A stretch of DNA of 64,000 nt from DASZGL01 sp035938875 (lineage in GTDB: Bacteria > Chloroflexota > Dormibacteria > Aeolococcales > Aeolococcaceae): assembly GCA_035938875.1 (NCBI GenBank), contig DASZGL010000006.1:1-64000 (forward strand), in the 5' to 3' direction. Shown piece by piece: positions 13,366 to 22,660 of the stretch (positions within the stretch are counted from its first letter, which is position 1; every line of letters begins with the position of its first letter). The notes below the pieces were generated by a model, which did no database searches, was not told the origin of the DNA, and worked only from the letters and a program-made list of their open reading frames with translations. Made by a program: the position numbers and the translations under genes.

Positions 13366-14280
13366 TCAGCGGCGCTGCTGCTGTTGCTGTTGTTGCCAGC
13401 CCAGCGCGGACCCTCGTGCGGCGACCTCGGCGATGCGCGGCTCGATGATGTTCACCCGCACCGTCACCTCCGGTTGGTCGGCAACAGCGGCTCCGAAGAA
13501 CAGCCCGCGATGCGGCGCGACGTCGCTGTAGTCGCGACCGACGGCCAGCCGCAGGTGCTCCACCGAGATGAGCCCCCCGTGTGTCGGGTCGATGCCGGTC
13601 CAGCGACCGTCGGCGCCGCAGACCTCCGCCCAGGCGTGTGACACGCCCTCGACCGACGTCTCCTCACCGGCAGGTCCCAGGTAGCCGCTGACGTAGCGCG
13701 TCGGCCAGCCAGCCCTGCGCGCCATGGCGATGAAGAGGTGGGTGAAGTCCTGACACACGCCGGCGCCACCGCTGAGCAGCTCGTCTATCCCGCTGTCGAC
13801 GGTGGTCGCCCCAGTCACGTATCGGAACTCGCGCTGGATCGCGGCGGCGACCTCGAGGAGCGCGTCCATGGAGCGGTCGTCGCCGCACCAGCGCTGCCAC
13901 AGCGCCGCGGCCGCCGAGATCGCGGGTACCCTCGGGCTGGGGAGCGCGTACTCCAGACGGGGGTCTCGCTCCAGCACGCCGGGGTCCCAGGGCAGCGCCC
14001 TGCGACGGCGCACCATGCCGTTCTCGACGACCGCCTCGACGGCGAAGACCAGCGTTGTGTGCGGCGTGCCGACATCGATGCGGTGCACGTAGTTGGCGAA
14101 GTAGTCGACCCTTGTCCGGGGCACCGCCGGCGGCGAGGTCATCAGCGCGAAGGCGAGGGTACGCTGCGTTCCCCGGTCACGGGGGCGCATGCGCACCTCG
14201 TTGTACGAGGGCGCGACCGGCTCGGAGTAGCGCAGTGTGGTGCGATGGGAGACGGCGTAGGTTACGAGGTCAGCACCCAC
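13366..14280 (-). CDS. transglutaminase-like cysteine peptidase-fold protein
   Basis: A 304-residue protein with an N-terminal beta domain (TLRYSEPVAPSYNEVRMRPR), as in the bacterial transglutaminase N-terminal family, and a transglutaminase core with the triad in GAGVCQDFTHL (Cys), VSHAWAE (His) and GIDPTHG (Asp). No signal peptide, so probably cytoplasmic. It overlaps the ATP-grasp gene by 19 bp; this pairing is common and is thought to act in peptide or amide chemistry. The C-terminus is a run of seven Gln then Arg-Arg. Confidence 0.88.
   Translation of the reverse strand: MGADLVTYAVSHRTTLRYSEPVAPSYNEVRMRPRDRGTQRTLAFALMTSPPAVPRTRVDYFANYVHRIDVGTPHTTLVFAVEAVVENGMVRRRRALPWDPGVLERDPRLEYALPSPRVPAISAAAALWQRWCGDDRSMDALLEVAAAIQREFRYVTGATTVDSGIDELLSGGAGVCQDFTHLFIAMARRAGWPTRYVSGYLGPAGEETSVEGVSHAWAEVCGADGRWTGIDPTHGGLISVEHLRLAVGRDYSDVAPHRGLFFGAAVADQPEVTVRVNIIEPRIAEVAARGSALGWQQQQQQQRR
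13375..13395 (-). repeat. polyglutamine codon run
   Basis: Seven consecutive CAG/CAA codons at the extreme C-terminus of the transglutaminase-like gene. Mixed codons make recent slippage less likely than for a pure repeat. Confidence 0.9.
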
Positions 14281-15692
14281 GTGTCCTTGCTCCCTCCACC
14301 CTGCGACGAGTTGACGACAAGTGTGTCGGAATCAGCGGCGACCCGGGTGAGCCCTCCGGGCACCGTCCAAGGCGTCTCGTCCAGGAGCACGAAGGGGCGC
14401 AGGTCGACGCAGCGTGCTTCGAGACTGCCGTCGGACGCAACGCAAACGGCCCGCGACAACGCCACCTCCTCCTGCGCCAGCCAGGCGCGAGGCTGCTCCT
14501 CGACTTGCGCCGCCAGCTCCGACCGTTCGGCGGCGGACAACAGCTTGCCGAAACGTATGCCGTAGCCGCCGCTGGCGTCGACGGGCTTGAGCACCATGCG
14601 GTCCAGGTTGGCGATCACGTAGCTCCGTTGCACCGGCTCACCGACGTCGAACGTGGGCACGTTGTCGAGCAGCGCGTCCTGGTCCAGGTAGTAGCGCACC
14701 ATTGCCGGGACGTAGGGGTACACGGCCTTGTCGTCGGCCACGCCGGTGCCCGGCGCGTTGGCGATGGCGACGTTGCCGCGCCGCCAGGCCTCGATGATGC
14801 CCGGCGCACCCAGCATCGAGTCGGGACGGAACACCAGTGGGTCGATCCACTCCGCGTTGACGCGCGAGTAGATGACATCGACGCGTTCCAGCCCCGCGTC
14901 GGTGCGGCGGAAGACCTCCTCCTCGTGGACCACGAGGTCGTTGCCGTGCACCAGTGCGCCTCCGATCGCCTCGGCGAGCAACCGGTGCTCGTAAAAGGCG
15001 GCGTTGTAGGAGCCCGGGGTGAGCACAGCGATCGACGCTTCCCAGGGGCGCGGGGCGATGCGCTGCAGGCTGCGCCGCAAACGCCCCGCGTACCCGTCGA
15101 TGGAACGCACGCCGCTGGAATGGAGCCAGTCGGGAGCGATCTCGCGCATCGCCTGCCGGCTCATCAATGCGTAGGCGATTCCCGAGGGAACACGGACGTT
15201 GTCCTCGAGAACCATGAAGGTGCCGCCGATCCGCACCACGTCGATGCCGGCGACGTGGCAGTAGCACGACCGCGGAGCACGCACGCCGACCAGGTCGCGG
15301 AGGTAGCCCGCGCTGCTGTAGACGAGGCGAGCCGGCACGACGCCGTCGCGCAGCGCCCGTTGGGCGCCGTAGCAGTCGGCGACGAAGGCGTCGAGCGCCA
15401 TGGCCCGCTGCGCCAGGGCACGGTCGAGGTCTCGCCACTCGTGGGCGTCGAGCACCCGCGGGATGGGATCGAAAGGAAAGATCGGCGCGCTTCCATCATC
15501 CGGGGCTCCGAAGGTGATGCCGTGGGCGTCGAACCACTCCGATGCGTTGTGTTTGACCTCGGCGAGACGCCCCGGCTGCTCGGTGATCATGGGGAGGATG
15601 CGCTGATAGGGCGCTCGCGGCGCGCCTGAGCCGTCGACGCACTCGTCGGCGCGTGTCGGGAATGCCGCCGCTGCGACCGGCATCTCGACCAT
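14262..15692 (-). CDS. circularly permuted type-2 ATP-grasp protein
   Basis: A 476-residue member of the circularly permuted ATP-grasp family (formerly DUF404/DUF407), ATP-dependent ligase-like proteins. Visible landmarks: YQRILPMITEQPGRL-type N-terminal region, PFDPIPRVLDAHEW, VRIGGTFMVLEDNVRVPSG, LLAEAIGGALVHGNDLVVHE, VNAEWIDPLVF, ANAPGTGVADDKAVYPYVP and KPVDASGGYGIRFGK. Usually next to an alpha-E protein and a transglutaminase; here only the transglutaminase follows and no alpha-E gene is in the window. The substrate is unknown. Confidence 0.9.
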   Translation of the reverse strand: MVEMPVAAAAFPTRADECVDGSGAPRAPYQRILPMITEQPGRLAEVKHNASEWFDAHGITFGAPDDGSAPIFPFDPIPRVLDAHEWRDLDRALAQRAMALDAFVADCYGAQRALRDGVVPARLVYSSAGYLRDLVGVRAPRSCYCHVAGIDVVRIGGTFMVLEDNVRVPSGIAYALMSRQAMREIAPDWLHSSGVRSIDGYAGRLRRSLQRIAPRPWEASIAVLTPGSYNAAFYEHRLLAEAIGGALVHGNDLVVHEEEVFRRTDAGLERVDVIYSRVNAEWIDPLVFRPDSMLGAPGIIEAWRRGNVAIANAPGTGVADDKAVYPYVPAMVRYYLDQDALLDNVPTFDVGEPVQRSYVIANLDRMVLKPVDASGGYGIRFGKLLSAAERSELAAQVEEQPRAWLAQEEVALSRAVCVASDGSLEARCVDLRPFVLLDETPWTVPGGLTRVAADSDTLVVNSSQGGGSKDTWVLTS

Positions 15693-15807
15693 CGATGCAG
15701 CGTACCTCCACCCCAGTGGCGTCGGCTTGGGCGCGGCGCACTGCTCGGCAGGGCGCGCAATTGGGCCCGCCGACGCAACGGTTCGGGCTCCCTGTCGGGG
15801 CGGCGCG

Positions 15808-15813
15808 CATAAT
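15808..15813 (+). promoter_or_regulatory. -10-like box of tdh
   Basis: CATAAT, 7 nt before the GTG of tdh; spacing fits a leaderless transcript. Confidence 0.45.
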
Positions 15814-15820
15814 CGCCGCC

Positions 15821-16846
15821 GTGCGAGCCGTCCTCAAGTCCGTCGCCGGTGCCGGCTTCACCATCGCCGACGTTCCCGAGCCGGAGCCGGGGCCGCAGGA
15901 GGTGATCGTCAAGGTGGAGGCGGCATCGGTGTGCGGCACCGACGTCCATCTCTACGACTGGAACGCGTGGGCGGCGTCACGGGTCCACCCGCCGAGGATC
16001 ATGGGACACGAGGTTGGCGGCGAGGTGGTAGCCGTCGGCTCGGCCGTCGAGGGGGTGCGCACCGGCAGCCGCTACGCCGTCGAGACCCACATCGTCTGCG
16101 GACACTGTCCCGAGTGCCTGCGCGGCGACTTCCACGTCTGCGCCAACACGCGCATCCTCGGCGTCGACGTCGACGGCGTCTTTGCGGCATACGTCGCCGT
16201 GCCGGCGCACAACCTCTGGCCCGCGGTGCCCGGCCAGCCGCCCGAGGTAGCGGCGCTGATGGAGCCGTTCGGCAACGCGGTGCACGCCTGCTCGTACGGA
16301 CGGCTGCGCGGACAGGTGGTCGCGGTCTTCGGCTGCGGCCCCATCGGCTGCGCCTGTGTTGCCATCGCCCGTGCTGAGAACGCGGCGCGGATCGTCGCCG
16401 TCGACCGCAACCTCTACCGCCTCGACCTCGCCGAGCGGATGGGCGCCGACGCCGTGGTCAACGCCGACACGGGCGATCTCGAGGTGTCGATCACCAACGC
16501 CGCCGAGGGCCCCGTCGACTGCGCCCTGGAGATGAGCGGGGCGCCGAGTGCGGTGGTCGCGGCGACGCATGTCGTCCGTCCCGGTGGCTGGATCAGCCTA
16601 CTGGGCATCGGCGACAGCCCGACAACGCTCGACCTCAGCCGCGACGTGGTGATGAAGGGTCTGGCCCTCTACGGTGTAACCGGGCGGCGGATGTTCAGCA
16701 CCTGGGAGCAGACGACCGCCTACATCAGCGGGGGACTGATCGACGCCCGCGGGCTGCTCACCCACCACATGGCCATGGAGGACATCGACGCGGCCATAGG
16801 CTTGATGAAGTCGGGACAGTGCGGCAAGGTGGTGCTGACACCATAG
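15821..16846 (+). CDS. tdh: L-threonine 3-dehydrogenase
   Basis: Zinc alcohol-dehydrogenase-family enzyme that oxidises threonine to 2-amino-3-ketobutyrate with NAD+. With GTG at 15821 the length is 341 residues, as in E. coli. Catalytic zinc ligands are in SVCGTDVHLYDWN and GHEVGGEVV; the structural zinc Cys cluster is CGHCPECLRGDFHVC; the Rossmann motif is VFGCGPIGC. The next gene encodes the enzyme for the next step, which supports this specific assignment over a general sorbitol or alcohol dehydrogenase. Confidence 0.93.
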   Translation: MRAVLKSVAGAGFTIADVPEPEPGPQEVIVKVEAASVCGTDVHLYDWNAWAASRVHPPRIMGHEVGGEVVAVGSAVEGVRTGSRYAVETHIVCGHCPECLRGDFHVCANTRILGVDVDGVFAAYVAVPAHNLWPAVPGQPPEVAALMEPFGNAVHACSYGRLRGQVVAVFGCGPIGCACVAIARAENAARIVAVDRNLYRLDLAERMGADAVVNADTGDLEVSITNAAEGPVDCALEMSGAPSAVVAATHVVRPGGWISLLGIGDSPTTLDLSRDVVMKGLALYGVTGRRMFSTWEQTTAYISGGLIDARGLLTHHMAMEDIDAAIGLMKSGQCGKVVLTP

Positions 16847-16856
16847 TGGCCACTAG

Positions 16857-18077
<1,221 letters not shown>

Positions 18078-18086
18078 CAGCGCACC

Positions 18087-19532
18087 TCATCCACGGCTGA
18101 GGTACAGCACGCGGCCGTCGCCGAAGTCGTGCACGTCGGGAAAGCGCGTCGCCGCCCATTCACGCAGACCGGCGAGATGCTGCAACCGTCCGGTGGCGAA
18201 GAAGACGCCACGTGCGTGAGCGGCGATCGCAGCGTCCTCGACCGCCTGGGTGGTCAGCGGTTCCGAGACGATGCGCACCACCGAGGTGTCGACGAGCGGG
18301 GGCGGAACGTCGCGATCGGCTGATGCCAGCGCGTACTGGTCATCGGTGACCAGAACGTCTCCCGCTGCCGTCGCCGACGCCAGGACAGCGACGACGGCGT
18401 CGGGTGCGGTCTGTTGCGGGGGCATGCGCAGCAGGCGGGCCTCGACGCCGAGGGCGACGAGGACTCCGGCAACGGCCAGCGCTCCGCCGGCGGCCGCCAC
18501 GCGCCGCGGTGCGCCGGCGACGGCGTCAAGGGCGGCGCCACCGGCGATGACCAGCGGTGGCACCGCGGCGCTGAGGTGATGGGGCCACAGCGGGTGCACC
18601 AGGGCCAGCGTCGCCAGCGCCACCACGAGCCAGGCTGCCAGCGCGGCGGTCACCAGCGGAGCGCGTCGCAGCAGAACGGCGGCACCGGCGACGGCGAGCA
18701 GCGCCAGCGGCGTCTCGCGGGCTGCGGTCTGGAACATGTCGACGGTCCAGCCGCCCTCGTCGAGGGCGTGCGACGCAAGGTGGAGGCCCACGCTCTGGTC
18801 CAGCACGGCGCGCCACCGGTCGGCGAGGGGGAGAAGCACCGCGGCGCTGGCGAGCAGAGCTCCGATGGCGGCGACTGCGCAGCGCCGCAGCGGCGCCGAC
18901 CGGACCGCCGGGGCCGGCGCGACGAGCAGCACCGCCACCGGCGCCGCGACGGCGACGTCGAGAATCTTGGTCAGCACCCCCAGCGCCAGGGCCACCCCGG
19001 CCACCAGCACATACGCGTCACCCTCACGCCCGCCCCGGATGCGCGCTTTGGCCGCGCATCCCACGGCGATGAGCCCGAGGGTGATCGCCGGCCCCTCCGC
19101 CTGGATCACCACCGACTGCCGCAGCACGATGGGATCGACGGCGAGCAGCACCGCGGCGAACAGCCCGGTGCGCGTGCCCGACAGCGCCCGCCCGGCGAAG
19201 AAGGCGGCGACGATCGCCAGCGTGCTCCACAGCAGCATGACCATGCGGACCGCCAGGAATGAGTGCCCGAGCAGCGAGTACCCGGCGAAGAGGCCGGCGA
19301 GAAACGCCGGCGGCTGGGAGCTGTAGACCTCGGTGTAGAGCCCGTGGCCCGCCGACATCGCCCGCAGCGATTGCCAGTAGACCCCCTCGTCGTAGTCGAT
19401 GAGCCCACCGAGGACGAACGGCAGGCGAATCGCGACGGCGGCGACGATGATGGCGGCCAGCCAGTTGAGTGGCGACAATCTCGGCCATGAGCGGCCCGGT
19501 CGCCACCCCGTGCGCGGTACGTAACCCGACAT
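18087..19532 (-). CDS. glycosyltransferase family 39-like (GT-C) membrane protein
   Basis: A 481-residue polytopic membrane protein with about ten hydrophobic segments. The first lumenal loop carries the acidic pair in LIDYDEGVYWQSLRAMSAG, typical of ArnT/PMT-type GT-C glycosyltransferases that use polyprenyl-phosphate sugars. HPLWPHHLSAAVPPLV lies in a later loop. Sugar and acceptor are unknown. Convergent with kbl (9 bp gap) and divergent from the sigma-factor gene. A -10-like box lies 10 nt before the ATG. Confidence 0.85.
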   Translation of the reverse strand: MSGYVPRTGWRPGRSWPRLSPLNWLAAIIVAAVAIRLPFVLGGLIDYDEGVYWQSLRAMSAGHGLYTEVYSSQPPAFLAGLFAGYSLLGHSFLAVRMVMLLWSTLAIVAAFFAGRALSGTRTGLFAAVLLAVDPIVLRQSVVIQAEGPAITLGLIAVGCAAKARIRGGREGDAYVLVAGVALALGVLTKILDVAVAAPVAVLLVAPAPAVRSAPLRRCAVAAIGALLASAAVLLPLADRWRAVLDQSVGLHLASHALDEGGWTVDMFQTAARETPLALLAVAGAAVLLRRAPLVTAALAAWLVVALATLALVHPLWPHHLSAAVPPLVIAGGAALDAVAGAPRRVAAAGGALAVAGVLVALGVEARLLRMPPQQTAPDAVVAVLASATAAGDVLVTDDQYALASADRDVPPPLVDTSVVRIVSEPLTTQAVEDAAIAAHARGVFFATGRLQHLAGLREWAATRFPDVHDFGDGRVLYLSRG

Positions 19533-19542
19533 CAGGGACGGG

Positions 19543-19548
19543 ATTCTG
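19543..19548 (-). promoter_or_regulatory. -10-like box of the GT39-like gene
   Basis: CAGAAT on the minus strand, 10 nt before the ATG at 19532. Confidence 0.35.
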
Positions 19549-19581
19549 GCGGTTGGAACGCGCCCGGGCCGTGGCCGGCTG

Positions 19582-20196
19582 ATGGCCCACAGGACCGAGG
19601 CCGAACTCGAGGCCGAGCGCGAGCTGATCCTGGCCGCGCAACGCGACCGGGCGGCGTTCGCGCCGCTCTATGAGCGCTACGTCGACCAGATCTTCGCCTA
19701 CGCGCTCAGCCTGACCGGCAACCGGGAGCTCGCCGAGGACGTGACCGCCGCCACCTTCGCCAGGGCGATGGAAGAGCTGCCTCGCTTCGAATGGAGAGGG
19801 GTGCCCTACTCGGCGTGGCTGTATCGCGTCGCCGCCAACCTGGTGGCGCGGAACAAGCGCCGGCCAGGCTGGATAGAGCTCCAGCCGCACCTGCCCAGCG
19901 AGATGCGCGGCCCCGACGAGGAGGCGGAGCGCAGCGACCGCGCCGCCGAGGTCCGCGCTGCCGTCGCCGCGCTGCCCGCCGACCAGCGTCAGGCGGTGAT
20001 GCTGCGATTCGGCGGCGAGCTGCGCAACCGGGAGATCGCCGAGATCATGGGTCGGAGTGAGGGCGCGGTGAAGCTGCTCACCTTCAGGGCTCTGACCACG
20101 ATGCGGCACCGGCTCGGCGCGCCGCTGCCCGCCCAGAGAGCGGCCAGGCCGGCGCCATCGCCACTTCGCACGGCATCCGGGGGAGGCGAGGTGTGA
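19582..20196 (+). CDS. ECF-type RNA polymerase sigma factor
   Basis: A 204-residue sigma-70 family factor with region 2 (FAPLYERYVDQIFAYALSLT, then FEWRGVPYSAWLYRVAANLV) and region 4 (ALPADQRQAVMLRFGGEL, then the helix-turn-helix REIAEIMGRSEGAVKLL). The C-terminal 25 residues are Pro/Arg-rich and probably disordered. The following gene overlaps by four bases and encodes a small membrane protein, the usual position for a partner anti-sigma factor. The signal it responds to is unknown. Confidence 0.92.
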   Translation: MAHRTEAELEAERELILAAQRDRAAFAPLYERYVDQIFAYALSLTGNRELAEDVTAATFARAMEELPRFEWRGVPYSAWLYRVAANLVARNKRRPGWIELQPHLPSEMRGPDEEAERSDRAAEVRAAVAALPADQRQAVMLRFGGELRNREIAEIMGRSEGAVKLLTFRALTTMRHRLGAPLPAQRAARPAPSPLRTASGGGEV

Positions 20197-20561
20197 ACGA
20201 GCACGACGTCGACGCGCTCGATCGGGCCCTCGACCTGGCTGCCGACGGTGGCCACGCCCACCTGGTCCCGTCGCGAATCGTCGAGCTGGTGACCCTGGCC
20301 ACCGAGGTCGCCGAGGCGATCACCGCACCGAGCCTCTCGGCCTCGGACCGCGCCCGCCTTCTCGCCCGCGTCGAGCGGCTCGCCCCGTCGAGGGGCGCTC
20401 GACCGTCCCGGCCATTGGGCGTGCTCGTGGAGCTCCGCCGTCACCCGGTGGTCGCCGGCGCGGGCGGTGCCGTCCTCACACTGGCGGCGGCCGTGGCCGT
20501 CAGCCTGCTCCGTGAGCGCGGTGAACGCAAGTCCGACGGGACGGCCGCCCAGGCAGCTTGA
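20193..20561 (+). CDS. small single-pass membrane protein, possible anti-sigma factor
   Basis: 122 residues: a soluble, acidic N-terminal part of about 85 residues, one membrane helix (VVAGAGGAVLTLAAAVAVSLL), and a short charged tail. The GTG start overlaps the sigma-factor stop codon (GTGA), so they are coupled. Topology and context suit an anti-sigma partner, but I see no zinc-binding HxxxCxxC or other anti-sigma signature, so this is inference. Confidence 0.75.
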   Translation: MNEHDVDALDRALDLAADGGHAHLVPSRIVELVTLATEVAEAITAPSLSASDRARLLARVERLAPSRGARPSRPLGVLVELRRHPVVAGAGGAVLTLAAAVAVSLLRERGERKSDGTAAQAA

Positions 20562-20628
20562 CGTCGCCGGCTCGTTGTTTAGTGAGCGACGAGCGCGACA
20601 GCAGGGAGAAAACCGCTCCGAACACGAT

Positions 20629-20634
20629 TACACT
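20629..20634 (+). promoter_or_regulatory. -10-like box
   Basis: TACACT, 10 nt before the ATG of the 61-residue gene at 20645. No clear -35. Confidence 0.4.
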
Positions 20635-20644
20635 ATTGGGAGCC

Positions 20645-20830
20645 ATGGCAGCTCCTGACAACGGCGATTCGCTGGAGCGTCTCTCCGCTCGCGAGGCCGC
20701 GCGGGTTCGCGCCCGTGATCGCAAGCGGCGGACGCCGATGGTGGTGGACAACGCCGGGGTCCGCCGCCTGCTGCTTCAGCGCGCCGCCAAGAGTTCACCC
20801 GCGCGAACCACGGAGGCGGAGAAGGCGTGA
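20645..20830 (+). CDS. small basic protein of unknown function
   Basis: 61 residues, rich in Arg, Ala and Lys, with no membrane segment. Not recognised. Its stop codon overlaps the GTG of the XRE/TPR regulator by four bases and a TACACT box lies 10 nt before its ATG, so it looks like the first gene of a two-gene transcript. It could be a nucleic-acid-binding or regulatory peptide. Confidence 0.65.
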   Translation: MAAPDNGDSLERLSAREAARVRARDRKRRTPMVVDNAGVRRLLLQRAAKSSPARTTEAEKA

Positions 20831-22170
20831 GCCGCCGATCCGTGACGGTGGCCACCGCCGAGGCGCCGCCGGCTCAGGCAATCGTGCTCGAGCCGCAGAC
20901 CGGCGCCGCTATTCCCCAGGTCGGCGAGCGCATCCGGCGCCTGCGCCTGCAAAGGGGCATGTCACAGAGCGAGCTGGCCGGTGGCCGGCTCACCAAGGGC
21001 TTCATCTCCCAGGTCGAGTCGGGTCGCAGTCATCCCTCGGCCGACTCGCTGCGCTTCATCGCCTCGCGGCTGGCCGTGCCCCTGACGGCGCTGATGCCCG
21101 GCGTGGAGTTGAGCCAGCAGCAGGCGTTCCTGCTTCGCGCCGCCGAGTCAGAGCTCGGTCTGGGCAACGCCTCCGCCGCGCAGACGCACCTCGACGAGGT
21201 TGAGCCCCTGCTCACCTCACCGCGCGAACGCTCCTGGCACCTGCGCATGCGCGGCGAGGCACGCCTGCTCCAGAGCCGCGCCGACGAAGCCGTCGAAGAC
21301 GGCCTGCTCGCCTTCGACCTCGTCGCCACTGCTGACGCGCCCGAGGAGGCCACGCGAGCCTGCAACCTCCTGGGCAAGGCGCACCACGTCGCCGGACGCC
21401 TGCCCGCGGCCCTGCTCTACTTCGACCGCGCCGCGGCGTTTGCCGAGCACCGCTCGGTCGGCCCCGTGCTGCGGGCGATGATCCACAGCAACCGGGGCAC
21501 CACGCACATGCGCCTTGGCGACCTGGCCCACGCGCTCGAGGCGTACGACGCCGCCCGGGCCAGCGCCGAGGACGCTGAGGACCTCAAGCAGCTGGCCATC
21601 GCCCACATGGGTCTGGGTGAGGCCGCGCGCCAGCGCGGCGACCTGCCCTCGGCGATCGCCTCCGCGGAGCGTGCCGTCACCCTGCTCGAGCGCATCGAGC
21701 TTCGCCAGCTGCAGACGCAGATCCTCCACAACATCGGCGACGCCTACGCCGACCTTGGCGACCGCGAGCAGGCGCGCGCCCACCAAGAGCGTGCTCTGCG
21801 TGCCGGGCGGGCGATGAAGGACCCGTACACGGTGGCCCACATCCTCGACCGCCTGGCTGTTCTCGACATCTCTGACGGTAACCTCGAGGCGGCGAGGAGC
21901 GAGGTGACCGAGTCGATTGCGCTGGCCCGCGAGCTGCACATCGCCGATCTTCTCTGCCGTGCCCTGACCACAGCGGCCGAGGCGGCCGAGGCGTCCGGCG
22001 ACCGCAGGGACGCGGACCGGCTGTTCGCTGAGGCGCACACCGCCGGCGACAGCGCCGGCCCCAACGAGCGCCGTCAGATGATGCTTCGCGAAGGCACCGT
22101 GCGACGTGCTCGAGGTGAGCTGGCCGAGGCGCTTGCCTGCTTCGAGGCTGCTGCCCGCCTCGCCATCTAG
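20827..22170 (+). CDS. XRE-family regulator with TPR repeats
   Basis: 447 residues: an N-terminal Cro/C1-type helix-turn-helix (about 32-90; RIRRLRLQRGMSQSELAGG, then FISQVESGRSHPSADSLRFI) and a C-terminal alpha-helical region of about 330 residues built of TPR-like repeats (for example ALLYFDRAAAFAEH, QILHNIGDAYADLGDREQAR). This architecture is common in actinobacterial regulators that sense peptides or protein partners through the TPR part. Target genes are unknown; the coupled 61-residue gene may be part of the circuit. Confidence 0.9.
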   Translation: MSRRSVTVATAEAPPAQAIVLEPQTGAAIPQVGERIRRLRLQRGMSQSELAGGRLTKGFISQVESGRSHPSADSLRFIASRLAVPLTALMPGVELSQQQAFLLRAAESELGLGNASAAQTHLDEVEPLLTSPRERSWHLRMRGEARLLQSRADEAVEDGLLAFDLVATADAPEEATRACNLLGKAHHVAGRLPAALLYFDRAAAFAEHRSVGPVLRAMIHSNRGTTHMRLGDLAHALEAYDAARASAEDAEDLKQLAIAHMGLGEAARQRGDLPSAIASAERAVTLLERIELRQLQTQILHNIGDAYADLGDREQARAHQERALRAGRAMKDPYTVAHILDRLAVLDISDGNLEAARSEVTESIALARELHIADLLCRALTTAAEAAEASGDRRDADRLFAEAHTAGDSAGPNERRQMMLREGTVRRARGELAEALACFEAAARLAI

Positions 22171-22209
22171 TTCGGCGGCGTCAGCGCCCGGCTCGCCGCG
22201 ACTGCGCGC

Positions 22210-22533
22210 TCAGGCGTGCGGCTGGGAGCGGTGCAGCTTGTGGAGGAAGACCTCGTGGCGCAGGTCGAGGGCTTCCCGACGCCGCCGGATCGGGGGCATG
22301 GCGTGGAGGTAGGGTTCCTGGCGGTCCCATACCTCCTGGATGAGCTGCGACGGCGCGCTGGTCGCGGTGCAGGCGATGCCCTCGGCGCGCAGCGCCGCGA
22401 CAAGGGTGTCGGGCAGCTCGTCGAGGCCGCGCTCATTGACCCATTCGAGACGGTCGAGCAGGCCGTCGAGCTTGCGCAGCCGCTGACGGCGCTCGGCGTC
22501 GTTGGTATCGGGGGTGGGACTGAGGAGACTCAT
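22210..22533 (-). CDS. hypothetical protein
   Basis: 107 residues from ATG at 22533 (a TTG three codons upstream is also possible). Mostly charged helices, no Cys, no membrane segment; the middle contains LDGLLDRLEWVNERGLDELP. The family is not recognised. Composition and codon pattern look like a real gene. It is convergent with the XRE/TPR gene. Confidence 0.6.
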   Translation of the reverse strand: MSLLSPTPDTNDAERRQRLRKLDGLLDRLEWVNERGLDELPDTLVAALRAEGIACTATSAPSQLIQEVWDRQEPYLHAMPPIRRRREALDLRHEVFLHKLHRSQPHA

Positions 22534-22660
22534 TGCGCCCAACGTAAGACTGCTCAGCAGCCGGGAGTGTGGCGGTCATCGGCCGCGGACCCGAACCGGA
22601 CCCGGCCGCGACTGCTCGTGACCGGTTGGTCTCAGCCGTTACCTCGCCGAGTAGCGCCGT

